Of a DNA stretch of 64,000 nt, positions 1 to 10,303 are shown one piece after another. Origin of the DNA: Bacillota bacterium (lineage in GTDB: Bacteria > Bacillota > Clostridia > Lachnospirales > CAG-274); contig JAFYGI010000006.1 of the NCBI GenBank assembly GCA_017543265.1, forward strand, positions 100,262 through 164,261, given 5' to 3'. Numbering within the stretch: the first letter of the stretch is position 1; every line of letters starts with the position of its first letter. The notes under the pieces were generated by a model. It did not search any database. It was not told the DNA's origin and saw only the letters and a list, made by a program, of their open reading frames with translations. The translations under genes were made by a program, and so were the position numbers.

Positions 1-450
1 GATATCCAGGGTGCCGCACAGACACTTGTGGATATTTACAGCCGCTTTTTGTTTGAGGACAGGGTGTTTGAGCTGCGCAGGGAGGGCTCGCTGTCTGCGC
101 GGGAACTTTGCGATATAATGACCGATGCCCAGAAACGCACCTACGGCAGACTTGGCAGCTATCACCCCTATATGTGGGCGTGCAAGCCGCATTATTACGA
201 TGCCGACTATAACTACTACAATTTCCCCTATGCCTTTGGTATGCTTTTAAGCAAGGGACTTTATGCAAAGTATTTACGGGACAGGGAGGGCTTTATGCCC
301 ATGTACAACAAAATGCTGGCGGCCACGGGCAGCATGAAGCTTGCCGATGTTGCGGGGCTTGCGGGCATAGACCTTTACAGCCGCGACTTCTGGCTGTCGG
401 GTGTAAAGCTTATAACACAGGATATTGACAGACTTATAAAAATGCTATGA
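1..450 (+). CDS. pepF: M3 family oligoendopeptidase F, C-terminal part
   Basis: This is the last 149 residues of a gene that begins before the window; the reading frame is open from base 1. The sequence, with the segment GSYHPYMWACKPHYY followed by YNYYNFPYAFGMLLSKGLYAKY, is the typical C-terminal helical part of M3B oligoendopeptidases, zinc enzymes of the cytoplasm that trim short peptides. The HExxH zinc site lies upstream and cannot be checked. The stop codon overlaps the next start (ATGA at 447-450), so the two genes are probably translationally coupled. Family assignment is confident; substrate range is unknown. Confidence 0.85.
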   Translation, partial: DIQGAAQTLVDIYSRFLFEDRVFELRREGSLSARELCDIMTDAQKRTYGRLGSYHPYMWACKPHYYDADYNYYNFPYAFGMLLSKGLYAKYLRDREGFMPMYNKMLAATGSMKLADVAGLAGIDLYSRDFWLSGVKLITQDIDRLIKML

Positions 451-1442
451 AAAAAATAAATTTTAACCGCGTGATACGCATTGCCGTAGGCAGTACGCTG
501 TCGTTTTTTGTCTGCCATATGCTCGGCATACAAAACAGCGCGTCTGCGGCAGTCATCACGCTGCTCTCTGTACGGGACACAAAAAAGGACACCCTTTCGG
601 ATGTTGTAAAGCGCTTTTTTTCCTATCTTTTTTCAATGGTGACGGCATTTTTGCTGTTCACGGCGATAGGCTACAATGCGCCTGCATTTTTTCTTTTTAT
701 GCTTATACTGGTAAGCGTTTGCTACAAGCTAAACTGGCTTAACACGCTGTCGTCAAGTACGGTTGTCGTTACCCATTTCCTGCTGCAGCAAAGCTTTGCG
801 CCCGATTTTGTGCTGGATGAGATATTTCTGGTAATAGTGGGCACCTCGGCCGCTATACTCTCAAACCTTATGTTCAGCGATAACTCGGACGAGCTGCGGC
901 GTAAAATGGAGTACATAGAAAGTGACCTTAAATCGTTTCTGCACAGGATGGAGCGGTTTTTGCTCGGCACAGAGCCTCTGCCCGACAAGGATTGGCTGCA
1001 CTTTATATCCGCACATCTGGAGGACGGCGCAAGGGCGGGGCTTGAATACACAAAAAATGTGTTTGACGACTCCGCATATTATCACGAATATATGACAATG
1101 CGGCAAAATCAGCTTGATACGCTTATCCGTATCTATGAGTCGCTGGAGCGTCTGCGCAACGATTTTCCGCTTAAAGAGGACATATCGGAGATATTTCGCC
1201 GGCTTGCCGACAACGTAAACAAGCGCGAATGCTTTGTCTACAACCGTCCGCTTATTGCGGGCGTTATAAGCAAGTATAAAAAACTGCCGCTGCCCACGGG
1301 CATGACCGAAATGATAAATATGGCGGCGCTTATGGACATTCTTAACGAGCTTTTGTATTTTTCCGACCTTAAAATGACCTTTGTGGAGCATCTGACCCCG
1401 AAGCAAAAGGAAAGATACTATAAGGAGACCGTGGAGGGCTGA
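447..1442 (+). CDS. aromatic acid exporter (ArAE_1/DUF939-like) membrane protein
   Basis: A 331-residue protein whose first 145 residues hold several hydrophobic segments, and whose remainder is a soluble helical domain. This layout, and the segment SASAAVITLLSVRDTKKDTL after the first helix, fit the ArAE_1 family (formerly DUF939), inner-membrane proteins related to fusaric acid and aromatic acid exporters. No substrate has been proven for most Firmicutes members. It overlaps the pepF stop by 4 bp and has little Shine-Dalgarno sequence of its own, suggesting coupling to pepF. No gene follows for 136 bp. Confidence 0.7.
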   Translation: MKKINFNRVIRIAVGSTLSFFVCHMLGIQNSASAAVITLLSVRDTKKDTLSDVVKRFFSYLFSMVTAFLLFTAIGYNAPAFFLFMLILVSVCYKLNWLNTLSSSTVVVTHFLLQQSFAPDFVLDEIFLVIVGTSAAILSNLMFSDNSDELRRKMEYIESDLKSFLHRMERFLLGTEPLPDKDWLHFISAHLEDGARAGLEYTKNVFDDSAYYHEYMTMRQNQLDTLIRIYESLERLRNDFPLKEDISEIFRRLADNVNKRECFVYNRPLIAGVISKYKKLPLPTGMTEMINMAALMDILNELLYFSDLKMTFVEHLTPKQKERYYKETVEG

Positions 1443-1502
1443 CGGCAGGCACCGCTTATACAAACAATATCAAAAAACGGTATTACGGGATAAGGTGGGC
1501 TA

Positions 1503-1531
1503 TTTACAATTACTTTATTTTGTGGTATAGT
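1503..1531 (+). promoter_or_regulatory. sigma-A type promoter for the dockerin protein gene
   Basis: TTTACA (1503-1508), a 17-bp spacer, then TATAGT (1526-1531), about 48 bp before the start codon used for the next gene. Seen by eye only; no start site is known. Confidence 0.6.
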
Positions 1532-1578
1532 TTTTATATAAAGGACACGGAAAATTATGAAGATCGGAGATGAAAAAC

Positions 1579-4500
1579 ATGAAAAAACAAAGGCTAACAG
1601 CGGTTATACTGGCGGTATGTATGCTGTTTTCAGCTATGCCGCATACCGTGGCTGCCGACGAGATTTCGCCCATAACCAACGTAAAAATGTGCAAAAGCTG
1701 GGATCTTGTGCGTTCGCGCTACATTACCTACACTATAAACGGTATGGAGTGTGACAGCCGCGAAATGGGCACATCCTTTAATCTTAACGCCTACAATCTT
1801 ATGACGGAAAGCGACAAGGCAAGTGTTGCAAAATGGATGGTCAATGCGGGCTACAGCGGCCGTGTGCGCCAGTTCGGAGAAAGCGGCGCAGAGGTGCTTA
1901 TGGACAAATATAACACCGATACGGGCTGGAAGGCGCTTTGGGAGCAATTTAAAAAGAACATAGAAACAAGCTACTGCAGCGAGCTTATCCCCTATTACGG
2001 CGACCCGAGCATAAGTCCGTCCAAAAACTATTCGACAACACTTGACGAGCTTTTGGAATTTCCCGAGGAAACGGATGCCTACAAGATCTTGCACGATAAT
2101 AAATATTACTATTCCTTTGAGGCAAGGGAATTTATAGCGGAGCGCGATGCCATAGAGCTGCTTATGCAGGACGGCCGCGAATGCTACAAGATACTTGCGG
2201 GTTCCATGCTTTCGGCAACGCAGGCAGCGGTAAAAGGCTCGTCCAAGGAGCTTATTTCCCTTATCTGCGATAAGGCGCTGGTTCCTGCCATTACCCCGAC
2301 CTCATCCATAAGCAGCACCGCAAAGGATATTTTTTCGGCGGGTCTTGAACTTACGGACAGGATAACGGGCTACAGCGGCCAGCTTCAGGATGCCGTGATA
2401 GGCAAAATGACGGACGGCGCGGCGGCAAAAAGCCAGATAACTTATTTCAGGCAGATAGCCGATGCCAACAAGGAACTGGCAAGGTATTACTATAATCAAT
2501 CGCTTGCGCTGCACAACAAAATGCTCAGCGATGCCCACGATATAGTCGAGGCGGTAGATAAGGCAGAGGCACACAGGGTAGAAAACGGCCGTGACGGCGA
2601 GGTCGAGCAGGAAAACAAGAAAAACGAGGAGCATACCGCATCCGTTAGCGTCCGTTACTCAAATGTCGGCACAAATACGGGCGCTTTTTCGGGCATAGAC
2701 AAGGACAATTATGATGCACAGGTAAGGGCGCGTGAAAATTTAAGCAAAAGCATACAAAGCTGGGCGGACAAAAAAGTTGCGCAGGCCGAGCCTATTTTAA
2801 AGGCTGCGGGCTTTTGCCCCGTGACCTCGCAGGAGGAAAGAGACAGCGTGGATACTGAAAAGTATGTCGGTACCTATTTTGTGGAGGAAACAGACGGCAA
2901 GCGCACAATAAACAATGCCATGCTTCTGGATCCGCCCGAGTCCGATGCGCTGGATGCGCTTGACATAAACCCAAGCAGCGGCTACTCCAGCTCGGCCTTT
3001 GACAGGTTCTATACAGCCGATGGTATTGCGGAGCTTGAAATAGAAAAGAACAGGCTTGTGGATTTCTATGAACGCCGCATTGCCGCGCTCAGCTACCTGC
3101 AAACGCAGTATGAGACCTTTGAAAACGACTTTATCAGCGAGGAGATCGCGCTTATTGCAAAGGGCAAGGGCTTTGACAAATATTTTGATACAAACTATTG
3201 CTATAAATATATTACATACCATTATATAACCACCAACGATACCTCCCGTGCCGCATGGGCTAAAAGCTGCCTTTCGTTCTATAAAAATACGCTGTGGTCG
3301 GCAGAGGATTCCATAAACGATATAAACAGAAATTTCCAATGGTATCAGGAGAAGTACCAAGCCAAGGCCGATCGTGACAAGCAGTTTGCGGATTACACCA
3401 AGGATATGGGCAAGGAAATGCTGGAATTATGGGAAAAGTACGGCAGCGCCGCAGCCAAGGAGCAGGACCTTTTGAATAAAGGTATGCCCGGTTATGTTTA
3501 CGGCGATACGGTAAAGCTGTATGCGGACGATGATGGGACATTTGATCCCGCTGCGGCAAGCCCCGCACAGTATAAGGCGGAGGCAAAAAATCTGGCTGCG
3601 GCCTACGACAAATATACCAGATACGATGCGGAGCTTGAACAGGCGGAGGCAGCTTTCCGCTCCGCTTATGCGCAGGTAGACAGATGGAGGCTTAATCACG
3701 GCGACGCACCCGTGTTCGGCGATGATTACGAGGCTGTTTCACAGGCCAGCAATAAATATTTGGACGTAAGATACAACGGCGATTACGATATAACGGCGGA
3801 GCAGGCGGCAAACGCCGAAAAAACGCGAAAGCTCTGGCAGGATTTTGACGGTATGAGTGCGCAGAATGTTTCGCTTAAAAACGATATTGAAACCGTAAAA
3901 AGCCGTGTAGGTTCCTATAAGCGCCAGATAAAAATGGGCTTTATGACCCAAAGCGGTTATGACTATTTAAAAAATTTCTATAACGAAAAATGCGATTATG
4001 TCGAAAAAAGTACAAATATGGGTCCGTACATGGTCTCCGCAGACTGCAAGGAAACCACAGACCTGCGCGGTATGCTGAACGCCGCATTTGATGAGTTAAA
4101 GGCCGTACTTGACGACCCGTCGTCATACGAGCCCGTATACTCGGTCGCAAAGGCGGAGGAGCCCGCAGGCGGTGTGGATGCCATGCTTGACAAAGGTGCA
4201 TCGGTGCAGCTCGGTGTCGTTATATCTCCCGCAAACGCTACGGATCAGAGGATAAACTGGACAAGCTCCGACCCGTCCGTTGCGGTTGTGGATGAAAACG
4301 GTGTCGTTACGGCAGTATCGGGCGGTACGGCGGTGATACGCGCAGAGGCCGCAGACTGCACAAAATCAAATACGGCCTCCTATTCGGGCGTATCCTATGA
4401 TGTTTATACCTGTGACGATCGCTATGCTGCGGAATTTAACATAACCGTGGACGGCGGTGTGGCCTTCCTTTACGGCGATGCCACGGCGGACGGCATACTT

Positions 4501-4695
4501 GCGGCTGACGATGCTGCGGCTGTGCTTCAGAAGGTGCTTGTGGACAAGTATGAATTGCCGATACAGAAAAAGACCGATAACTGGTTGAAATATGTCGATG
4601 CCACGGCAGACGGCATACTTGCAGCAGACGATGCCACGGCAATACTCCAAAAGGTGCTCATGGACAGCTATTCCATGCCGTGCGAAAAAAAATAA
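1579..4695 (+). CDS. large secreted protein with Ig-like (Big_2) and dockerin domains
   Basis: A 1038-residue exported protein. The ATG at 1579 is preferred over an in-frame ATG at 1570 because GGAGA at 1566-1570 is then 8 bp upstream, and the product begins directly with a signal peptide (MKKQRLTAVILAVCMLFSA, cleavage near VAADE). Residues about 30-850 are long, charged and mostly helical, with no domain I recognise. Around 875-930 lies a Big_2-type Ig fold (INWTSSDPSVAVVDENGVV). The last 75 residues are a type I dockerin with two near-identical calcium loops, each containing DATADGILAADD. Known dockerins bind cohesins, so this protein is probably docked onto a surface scaffold. The unknown core could be a substrate-binding or enzymatic module. 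Confidence 0.75.
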   Translation: MKKQRLTAVILAVCMLFSAMPHTVAADEISPITNVKMCKSWDLVRSRYITYTINGMECDSREMGTSFNLNAYNLMTESDKASVAKWMVNAGYSGRVRQFGESGAEVLMDKYNTDTGWKALWEQFKKNIETSYCSELIPYYGDPSISPSKNYSTTLDELLEFPEETDAYKILHDNKYYYSFEAREFIAERDAIELLMQDGRECYKILAGSMLSATQAAVKGSSKELISLICDKALVPAITPTSSISSTAKDIFSAGLELTDRITGYSGQLQDAVIGKMTDGAAAKSQITYFRQIADANKELARYYYNQSLALHNKMLSDAHDIVEAVDKAEAHRVENGRDGEVEQENKKNEEHTASVSVRYSNVGTNTGAFSGIDKDNYDAQVRARENLSKSIQSWADKKVAQAEPILKAAGFCPVTSQEERDSVDTEKYVGTYFVEETDGKRTINNAMLLDPPESDALDALDINPSSGYSSSAFDRFYTADGIAELEIEKNRLVDFYERRIAALSYLQTQYETFENDFISEEIALIAKGKGFDKYFDTNYCYKYITYHYITTNDTSRAAWAKSCLSFYKNTLWSAEDSINDINRNFQWYQEKYQAKADRDKQFADYTKDMGKEMLELWEKYGSAAAKEQDLLNKGMPGYVYGDTVKLYADDDGTFDPAAASPAQYKAEAKNLAAAYDKYTRYDAELEQAEAAFRSAYAQVDRWRLNHGDAPVFGDDYEAVSQASNKYLDVRYNGDYDITAEQAANAEKTRKLWQDFDGMSAQNVSLKNDIETVKSRVGSYKRQIKMGFMTQSGYDYLKNFYNEKCDYVEKSTNMGPYMVSADCKETTDLRGMLNAAFDELKAVLDDPSSYEPVYSVAKAEEPAGGVDAMLDKGASVQLGVVISPANATDQRINWTSSDPSVAVVDENGVVTAVSGGTAVIRAEAADCTKSNTASYSGVSYDVYTCDDRYAAEFNITVDGGVAFLYGDATADGILAADDAAAVLQKVLVDKYELPIQKKTDNWLKYVDATADGILAADDATAILQKVLMDSYSMPCEKK

Positions 4696-4700
4696 CACAC

Positions 4701-4735
4701 AAACGGAGAGGGCTTTTAACGGCCTTCTCCGTTTT
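4701..4735 (+). terminator. intrinsic terminator after the dockerin gene
   Basis: AAACGGAGAGGGC pairs with GGCCTTCTCCGTTTT around a short loop. The stem is about 12 bp with one wobble pair and ends in four T. It separates the dockerin gene from mnmG. Confidence 0.7.
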
Positions 4736-4757
4736 CGGGAAAAAAGAGGAATAATTT

Positions 4758-6638
4758 ATGTATACAAAAACGTATGACGGTGAAGGTGTGGACGTTGTTG
4801 TGATAGGGGGCGGCCATGCGGGCTGTGAGGCTGCGCTGGCGGCGGCACGCATGGGGCTTAAAACAATGATGTTCACCATAAATCTGGACAGTATAGGCAT
4901 GATGCCCTGCAACCCCAATATCGGCGGAAGCTCCAAGGGACATCTGGTGCGCGAGATAGATGCGCTCGGCGGCGAGATGGGCAAAAATATCGACAAGACC
5001 TATATACAGTCGCGTATGCTCAACATGGGCAAGGGGCCTGCGGTATATTCGCTCAGGGCGCAGGCGGACAAGCAGAATTATCATACGCAGATGAAAAAAA
5101 CGCTTGAAAATACCGACAACCTTATCATCCGTCAGGGCGAGGTGGTGGACATCCGTGTGGACGAAAACAACACCATAACGGGCGTTGTGTCGGAGTCGGG
5201 TGCGCTGCACGCCTGCCGTGCGGTGGTCATCTGCACGGGTACATATTTAAAGGCACGCTGCCTTTACGGCGATACCATTATCCAAAGCGGTCCCAACGGT
5301 CTCAGGCCGTCCAACAATTTAAGCGCCTGCCTTGAAAGGCTGGGCGTTACGCTGTACCGCTTCAAAACGGGTACGCCCGCAAGGATTGACAAGCGTACGG
5401 TGGATTTTTCAAAAATGCAGGAGCAAAAGGGTGACGAAAAGCTTGTGCCGTTCAGCTTTGAAAACCGTCCCGAGGATATAAAGCGCGAGCAGATAAGCTG
5501 TTATCTTACCTATACCAACAGCGAAACGCACGACATAATCCGTGCCAATCTTGACCGCTCCCCGCTTTACGGCGGTGTTATAAAGGGCACGGGGCCGCGC
5601 TATTGTCCGTCTATCGAGGATAAGGTGGTGCGTTTTTCGGATAAGGAACGGCATCAGATATTTATCGAGCCCGAGGGCGAAAACACTAACGAGCTTTATG
5701 TCAGCGGCATGAGTTCGTCCCTGCCCGAGGATGTGCAGGTGGCTATGTACCGCACCCTGCCCGGGCTTGAAAACTGCCGTATCATGCGTACCGCCTACGC
5801 AATAGAGTACGACTGCATAAACGGCGCACAGCTGAAGCTGTCGCTGGAATTTAAAAACATACACGGCCTGTTCAGCGCAGGCCAGTTCAACGGCACCTCG
5901 GGCTACGAGGAAGCCGCCGCACAGGGTCTTATCGGCGGTATAAACGCCGCCAAATACTGTAAGGGCGAGGAGCCGCTTATCATTGACAGAAGTCAGGCCT
6001 ATATAGGCGTGCTGATAGATGACATAATCACCAAGGAGAGCAGGGAGCCCTACCGCATGATGACCTCCCGCGCGGAGTATCGTCTGCTTTTAAGGCAGGA
6101 TAACGCCGATTTAAGATTGACGGATATAGGCCATGAGATCGGTCTTATAAGCGACGAGCGCTATGCGCACTTTGTCGAAAAGCGCAGACAGATAGAGGAA
6201 GAGATAAAAAGGGTGAAAAAGATAAACCTTGCGCCCACGGCAAAAATAAATGCCGTTCTGGAGGCAAACGGCAGTGCGCCCCTGACAACGGGTATAAAAA
6301 TGTCGGATGTTATCAAGCGCCCCGAAATGGACTATGACAAGCTTGCCCCCGCAGACCCCGACCGCCCCGCGCTTGACGACGAGGTGCGCGAGCAGGTGAA
6401 TATACAGATAAAGTACGAGGGCTATATCGACCGCCAGCTTAAACAGGTGGAGCAGTTCAAAAAGCTGGAGGCAAAGAAAATACCCGCAGACATAGATTAT
6501 TCGCAGGTGCAGGGTCTCAGGATAGAGGCAAGGCAGAAGCTGGAGGCCGTCCGTCCCGTAAGCATAGGGCAGGCGGGCAGGATAAGCGGTGTCAGCCCCG
6601 CGGATGTAAATATGCTGCTTGTACACATGGCAAGATGA
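4758..6638 (+). CDS. mnmG: tRNA uridine-5-carboxymethylaminomethyl modification enzyme MnmG
   Basis: A 626-residue protein, the usual length for MnmG (GidA). With MnmE it installs the carboxymethylaminomethyl group on the wobble uridine of certain tRNAs, using FAD, NADH and methylene-tetrahydrofolate. The dinucleotide-binding loop [10 protein letters not shown] sits at residues 17-26, followed by the family segments [20 protein letters not shown] and GTYLKA. The helical C-terminal domain that binds MnmE is present ([23 protein letters not shown] onward). MnmE is not in the window. It comes before comEC with only 16 bp between, so the two may be co-transcribed, though they are functionally unrelated. 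Confidence 0.97.
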   Translation: MYTKTYDGEGVDVVVIGGGHAGCEAALAAARMGLKTMMFTINLDSIGMMPCNPNIGGSSKGHLVREIDALGGEMGKNIDKTYIQSRMLNMGKGPAVYSLRAQADKQNYHTQMKKTLENTDNLIIRQGEVVDIRVDENNTITGVVSESGALHACRAVVICTGTYLKARCLYGDTIIQSGPNGLRPSNNLSACLERLGVTLYRFKTGTPARIDKRTVDFSKMQEQKGDEKLVPFSFENRPEDIKREQISCYLTYTNSETHDIIRANLDRSPLYGGVIKGTGPRYCPSIEDKVVRFSDKERHQIFIEPEGENTNELYVSGMSSSLPEDVQVAMYRTLPGLENCRIMRTAYAIEYDCINGAQLKLSLEFKNIHGLFSAGQFNGTSGYEEAAAQGLIGGINAAKYCKGEEPLIIDRSQAYIGVLIDDIITKESREPYRMMTSRAEYRLLLRQDNADLRLTDIGHEIGLISDERYAHFVEKRRQIEEEIKRVKKINLAPTAKINAVLEANGSAPLTTGIKMSDVIKRPEMDYDKLAPADPDRPALDDEVREQVNIQIKYEGYIDRQLKQVEQFKKLEAKKIPADIDYSQVQGLRIEARQKLEAVRPVSIGQAGRISGVSPADVNMLLVHMAR

Positions 6639-6654
6639 TCTGGTGGTGAAAACT

Positions 6655-9024
6655 ATGTGCAGTACAAAAAAAGCACAAAAGCAAAGCAGGAAATATATTA
6701 CGGTCAAAAGACCGATGCCGTATTTGCTTATATTTTTATGTATCGGCATATATGCCGCAAACGCCGCAAACAGCCTGCAAAGGCTGGCTGTGCTGTCGGC
6801 GGCCGTGCTGATAGCCTGCTTGTTCTGCGCATTTTTCACCGACCGTATCTATACGGCCTTATTCCCGCTTATGGTATTTGCGGGGATTTTTTTGTTTAAA
6901 GCCTTTCTTGGCGACCCAATGACGGATGTCCTTATCGACCGTGCCGCCGCTGCGCGTGAAAGCGCCGCAGTCAGCGGTGTTGTAACGGATCTTTCGCCAA
7001 AGGACGGCAAAACGGCGTATAAAATAAAAACTGACCTTATCGCGCTGGAGGACGGTACAAAAATAACATCGCCCTGCGGCGTAAGGCTGATAACGCCGCA
7101 AAAGCTTTCCTGCGGCGAGCGTGTTGTTATAATATCGCGTATTTATATGCATTACGGCAAATTTAACCCGTCGGATTTTGACAACAGGCTTTATCTGCGT
7201 ACACAGGGCATAAGCTACAGTATGTATACCGACAGCGGGGCGGATATAAGGCGTGTCGGCAGGGAAAACAGCCCGATATACGCCGCAAGAAACCTGATGT
7301 ACGGGGTGCGCTGCAAAGTGTCGGGGGTCTTTGACAAAAACTTTACCCCTGCGCAGGCAGGGCTTTTAAAGGCCGTGACTACGGGTGACAGAAGCGGGCT
7401 GGACTACGATATAAAGCAAAATTTCAAGGGCAGCGGGATATACCATTTTCTGGCCATATCGGGCCTGCATCTTTCGGCGGCTGCCGCTTTTATCATGCTG
7501 CTGCTCGGCAGGGCGGACAAAAGGGCGGCCTGTGTCATTACGGCGGTGCTTCTGGGTCTTTACTGGATAATGACGGGCGCGGGCGTTGCGGTGACAAGGG
7601 CTGTGCTGATGATATATATTCTTTTGGCGGGCAGGGTGATATACAGGCGGTACGACCTGATAAACGCGGCCTCGCTGGCGGCGCTGATACTGCTTGTTTG
7701 TGACCCGCTGTATTTGTTTGACACGGGCTTTTTGTACTCCTTCGGCGCGGTGTTCGGCATTGCGCTTGTTGTTCCGCACGTCACAAAAAGGTTTTCAAAG
7801 GGCGTTGTCGGCTATATCGCCTGTGCCGCCGCTGTTTCCTTCGGCGCAACATTGTTTACAAGGGTGATAACGCTTGCCCGCTTTTACACCGTCAACAAAT
7901 ACGACATTCTTATCAATGTAGCGCTTATGCCGCTTATGATCGTCATCGTTATAGGTGCGGCCGTTTACGGCTTTGCGGGTCTTATCTTTGATGTGGGGCC
8001 TGCGGCGCGGCCTTTGGGCTTTATGGCGGATATGCTTCTGGCTGTGACCGACAGGCTCGGGCGTGTCTGTGTCGTACCCGTCGGCTGTCCGTCAAAAACG
8101 GCGCTTGGCCTGATATTGGCCGGACTTTTGGTGTTTGTGCTTTTTCTGCTGCGGCCGTGCGCCAAAAGGCTTGCATTGTCGGTACTGCTGCTGTTTTCGG
8201 CCGTGCCGATGCTTTTGACTTACAACAAGGAGCCCGTGCTGAACTTTTTGTATGTGGGGCAGGGGGACTGCTGTGTAATAAACAAGGGCAGGCGTGCATA
8301 TATTATCGACTGCGGAGGCAGTGCCCTGTCGGACATAGGTGCGGATACGGGTACATACCGCATAATGCCGTTTCTTGACTACAGCGGCGTGCGCAGTGTG
8401 GGTGCCGTGTTTGTATCGCACATGGACACCGACCATGTAAAGGGGCTTTTTGACCTGATGAAGGGCGGTACGGACATAGACAGGATATATATTTCGGCCT
8501 ATGCGGACGAAAACGAAAATCATGCGCTTTTGCTCGACATGGCGGCGGAGCGCGGCATACCCGTCATGCGGCTGTCCGCAGGGGAAAAGGTCACGCTTGA
8601 CGGCATGGATATAAGCTGTCTTTACCCAAGCGGGCATATTTCGGACAAAAACGACAATTCTATGGTGCTTAAATGGGAATACGGTGGCAAAAGTGCGCTG
8701 TTTACGGGTGATATAAGCAAAAAGGCGGAAAAGACACTTCCAAAGGAGGTGCTGGATACCGATATACTGAAGCTTGCCCATCACGGCAGCCGTACCTCTA
8801 CAAGTGTTTATCTGGTCAAAAATGCCTCGCCCGAATTTGCCGTTGCCTCGGCGGGGCTTAACAATACCTTCGGGCATCCGTCAAAGGAAATTGTTGCACG
8901 GATGAGAAAATATGGCGTTAAATTGTACAAAACCTATGACGAAATGACAGCTTTTGTGTATAAAGACGGCAATTTTACTGTTTACAGATACGAAAATTTG
9001 GAGTATAATAGTATAGTTAGGTAA
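6655..9024 (+). CDS. comEC: ComEC/Rec2 DNA internalisation channel protein
   Basis: 789 residues from the ATG at 6655; in-frame GTG codons at 6643 and 6646 are alternatives, and the ribosome binding site is poor. The order is that of ComEC: N-terminal hydrophobic segments, a DUF4131-like region, the Competence domain (IYHFLAISGLHLSAAAAF) with many membrane helices, and a C-terminal metallo-beta-lactamase-like domain (LYVGQGDCCVI, SHMDTDHVKG, LAHHGS). In competent bacteria ComEC carries single-stranded DNA across the membrane and the MBL domain may degrade the other strand. Other com genes are not seen nearby, so actual competence is unproven. Confidence 0.93.
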   Translation: MCSTKKAQKQSRKYITVKRPMPYLLIFLCIGIYAANAANSLQRLAVLSAAVLIACLFCAFFTDRIYTALFPLMVFAGIFLFKAFLGDPMTDVLIDRAAAARESAAVSGVVTDLSPKDGKTAYKIKTDLIALEDGTKITSPCGVRLITPQKLSCGERVVIISRIYMHYGKFNPSDFDNRLYLRTQGISYSMYTDSGADIRRVGRENSPIYAARNLMYGVRCKVSGVFDKNFTPAQAGLLKAVTTGDRSGLDYDIKQNFKGSGIYHFLAISGLHLSAAAAFIMLLLGRADKRAACVITAVLLGLYWIMTGAGVAVTRAVLMIYILLAGRVIYRRYDLINAASLAALILLVCDPLYLFDTGFLYSFGAVFGIALVVPHVTKRFSKGVVGYIACAAAVSFGATLFTRVITLARFYTVNKYDILINVALMPLMIVIVIGAAVYGFAGLIFDVGPAARPLGFMADMLLAVTDRLGRVCVVPVGCPSKTALGLILAGLLVFVLFLLRPCAKRLALSVLLLFSAVPMLLTYNKEPVLNFLYVGQGDCCVINKGRRAYIIDCGGSALSDIGADTGTYRIMPFLDYSGVRSVGAVFVSHMDTDHVKGLFDLMKGGTDIDRIYISAYADENENHALLLDMAAERGIPVMRLSAGEKVTLDGMDISCLYPSGHISDKNDNSMVLKWEYGGKSALFTGDISKKAEKTLPKEVLDTDILKLAHHGSRTSTSVYLVKNASPEFAVASAGLNNTFGHPSKEIVARMRKYGVKLYKTYDEMTAFVYKDGNFTVYRYENLEYNSIVR
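8981..9009 (+). promoter_or_regulatory. sigma-A type promoter inside the end of comEC
   Basis: TTTACA at 8981-8986, 17 bp, TATAAT at 9004-9009. It overlaps the last comEC codons and would drive the pepP-like gene, the DUF2161 gene and map, giving them transcription independent of comEC. Confidence 0.6.
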
Positions 9025-9063
9025 GGAATACCTTTAAAACCGTATAAACAGAGGCGCAGATAA

Positions 9064-10302
9064 ATGAAAAATTTTTATATATCAAACCGGGAACGTCTGG
9101 CACAGCTTATGGACGACAATTCCGCCGCGATCTTGCTTTCGGGCGGGGAGGTCACAAAGACTGGGGACGAGAATTATCCGTTTACGCCGTCATGCAATTT
9201 TTTGTACCTGACGGGCATTGCACAGCCGGGTGTGATACTGCTTTTGGCAAAGCAGGGCGGCGAGGTGTCGCAGACCCTTTTCATACCGCCCTTTGACGAG
9301 GAGCAGGCCAGATGGACGGGTGCGGTCATGCTGCCCGACGAGGCAAAGGTCGTAAGCGGCATAGACGATATAAAATACGACTATAAATTTTATGATATCC
9401 TTGCGGGCGTGCTTTTCGGCAAGCGCATACAAAGCGTATGGCTTGACCTTGAAAACAGGACGTTTTTCAGAAACAGCGGCGAAAACGACCTTGCCGACAT
9501 GATAAAACGGGGCTATCCGCATATCGGCATAAAAAATCTTTACAATGTGCTGGCGGATATGCGCCGCACAAAACAGCCGCACGAGCTGGAAAAAATACGC
9601 CGCGCCGCAGAAATAACGGGCATGGGCATAGAGGCTATGCTTAAAAACGTGCATCCCGGTATGCGCGAGTATGCGCTGGAGGCATATTTTGATTTTGCGC
9701 TTAAAACAAACGGCGTAAAGGAGCACGCCTTCAAGTCCATAGTGGCATCGGGCAAAAATGCCGCCGTCCTGCATTACAGCGACAACAGCGACGTTATAGC
9801 GGACAACAGCCTTGTGCTTTGCGATGTCGGCGCAAGGTGGGAGTATTACTGCGGCGATGTGACCCGAACCTTCCCCGCAAACGGACATTTCAGCGACAGG
9901 CAAAGGCTTCTTTACAACACCGTGCTGGAGGGTCAGCGCAGGGTCATGTCTGCGATACGTCCGGGCGTGCCGTTTAAAAGCCTTAACGAAACACTTTTAA
10001 AATACTACGAAACGGCACTTGCGGATATCGGCCTTATCGACACGGCAGAGCAGGTGAAAAAATACTACTGGCACGGCGTAAGTCATATGCTGGGCATAGA
10101 AACACACGATGCGGGCAGGCACAACGAGGGGCTTCTGGAGCCGGGTATGGTGCTTACCGTGGAGCCGGGGCTTTATATAGCCGAGGAGGGTATAGGCATA
10201 AGGATAGAGGACGATGTCGTTGTTACCGAAAACGGCTGCAGCGTGCTTTCCGACGGCATACCCAAAACCGTTGAGGAGATAGAAAGCGCGATGAACGGAT
10301 AA
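9064..10302 (+). CDS. pepP: Xaa-Pro aminopeptidase (M24B)
   Basis: A 412-residue cytoplasmic metallopeptidase that removes an N-terminal residue ahead of proline. Residues 1-150 are the AMP_N domain (FTPSCNFLYLTGI). The pita-bread catalytic domain follows with the metal ligands in place: two Asp in LCDVGARWEYYCGDVTRTFP (around residues 256 and 267), His in GVSHMLGIETHDAG, Glu in TVEPGLY and Glu in IRIEDD. It starts an apparent three-gene unit (only 1 bp to the next gene). The second M24 enzyme, two genes on, is of the methionine aminopeptidase type, so the pair covers two kinds of N-terminal trimming. Confidence 0.93.
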   Translation: MKNFYISNRERLAQLMDDNSAAILLSGGEVTKTGDENYPFTPSCNFLYLTGIAQPGVILLLAKQGGEVSQTLFIPPFDEEQARWTGAVMLPDEAKVVSGIDDIKYDYKFYDILAGVLFGKRIQSVWLDLENRTFFRNSGENDLADMIKRGYPHIGIKNLYNVLADMRRTKQPHELEKIRRAAEITGMGIEAMLKNVHPGMREYALEAYFDFALKTNGVKEHAFKSIVASGKNAAVLHYSDNSDVIADNSLVLCDVGARWEYYCGDVTRTFPANGHFSDRQRLLYNTVLEGQRRVMSAIRPGVPFKSLNETLLKYYETALADIGLIDTAEQVKKYYWHGVSHMLGIETHDAGRHNEGLLEPGMVLTVEPGLYIAEEGIGIRIEDDVVVTENGCSVLSDGIPKTVEEIESAMNG

Positions 10303-10303
10303 T

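Noticed and set aside
861..1463. Long antisense reading frames opposite the ArAE gene and others
   Set aside because: These are shadows of real genes in mirror frames: no good ribosome binding site and no family similarity.
4692..4706. Further copy of the CACAAACGGA repeat
   Set aside because: The match lies within the terminator stem and lacks the paired arm with the same spacing.
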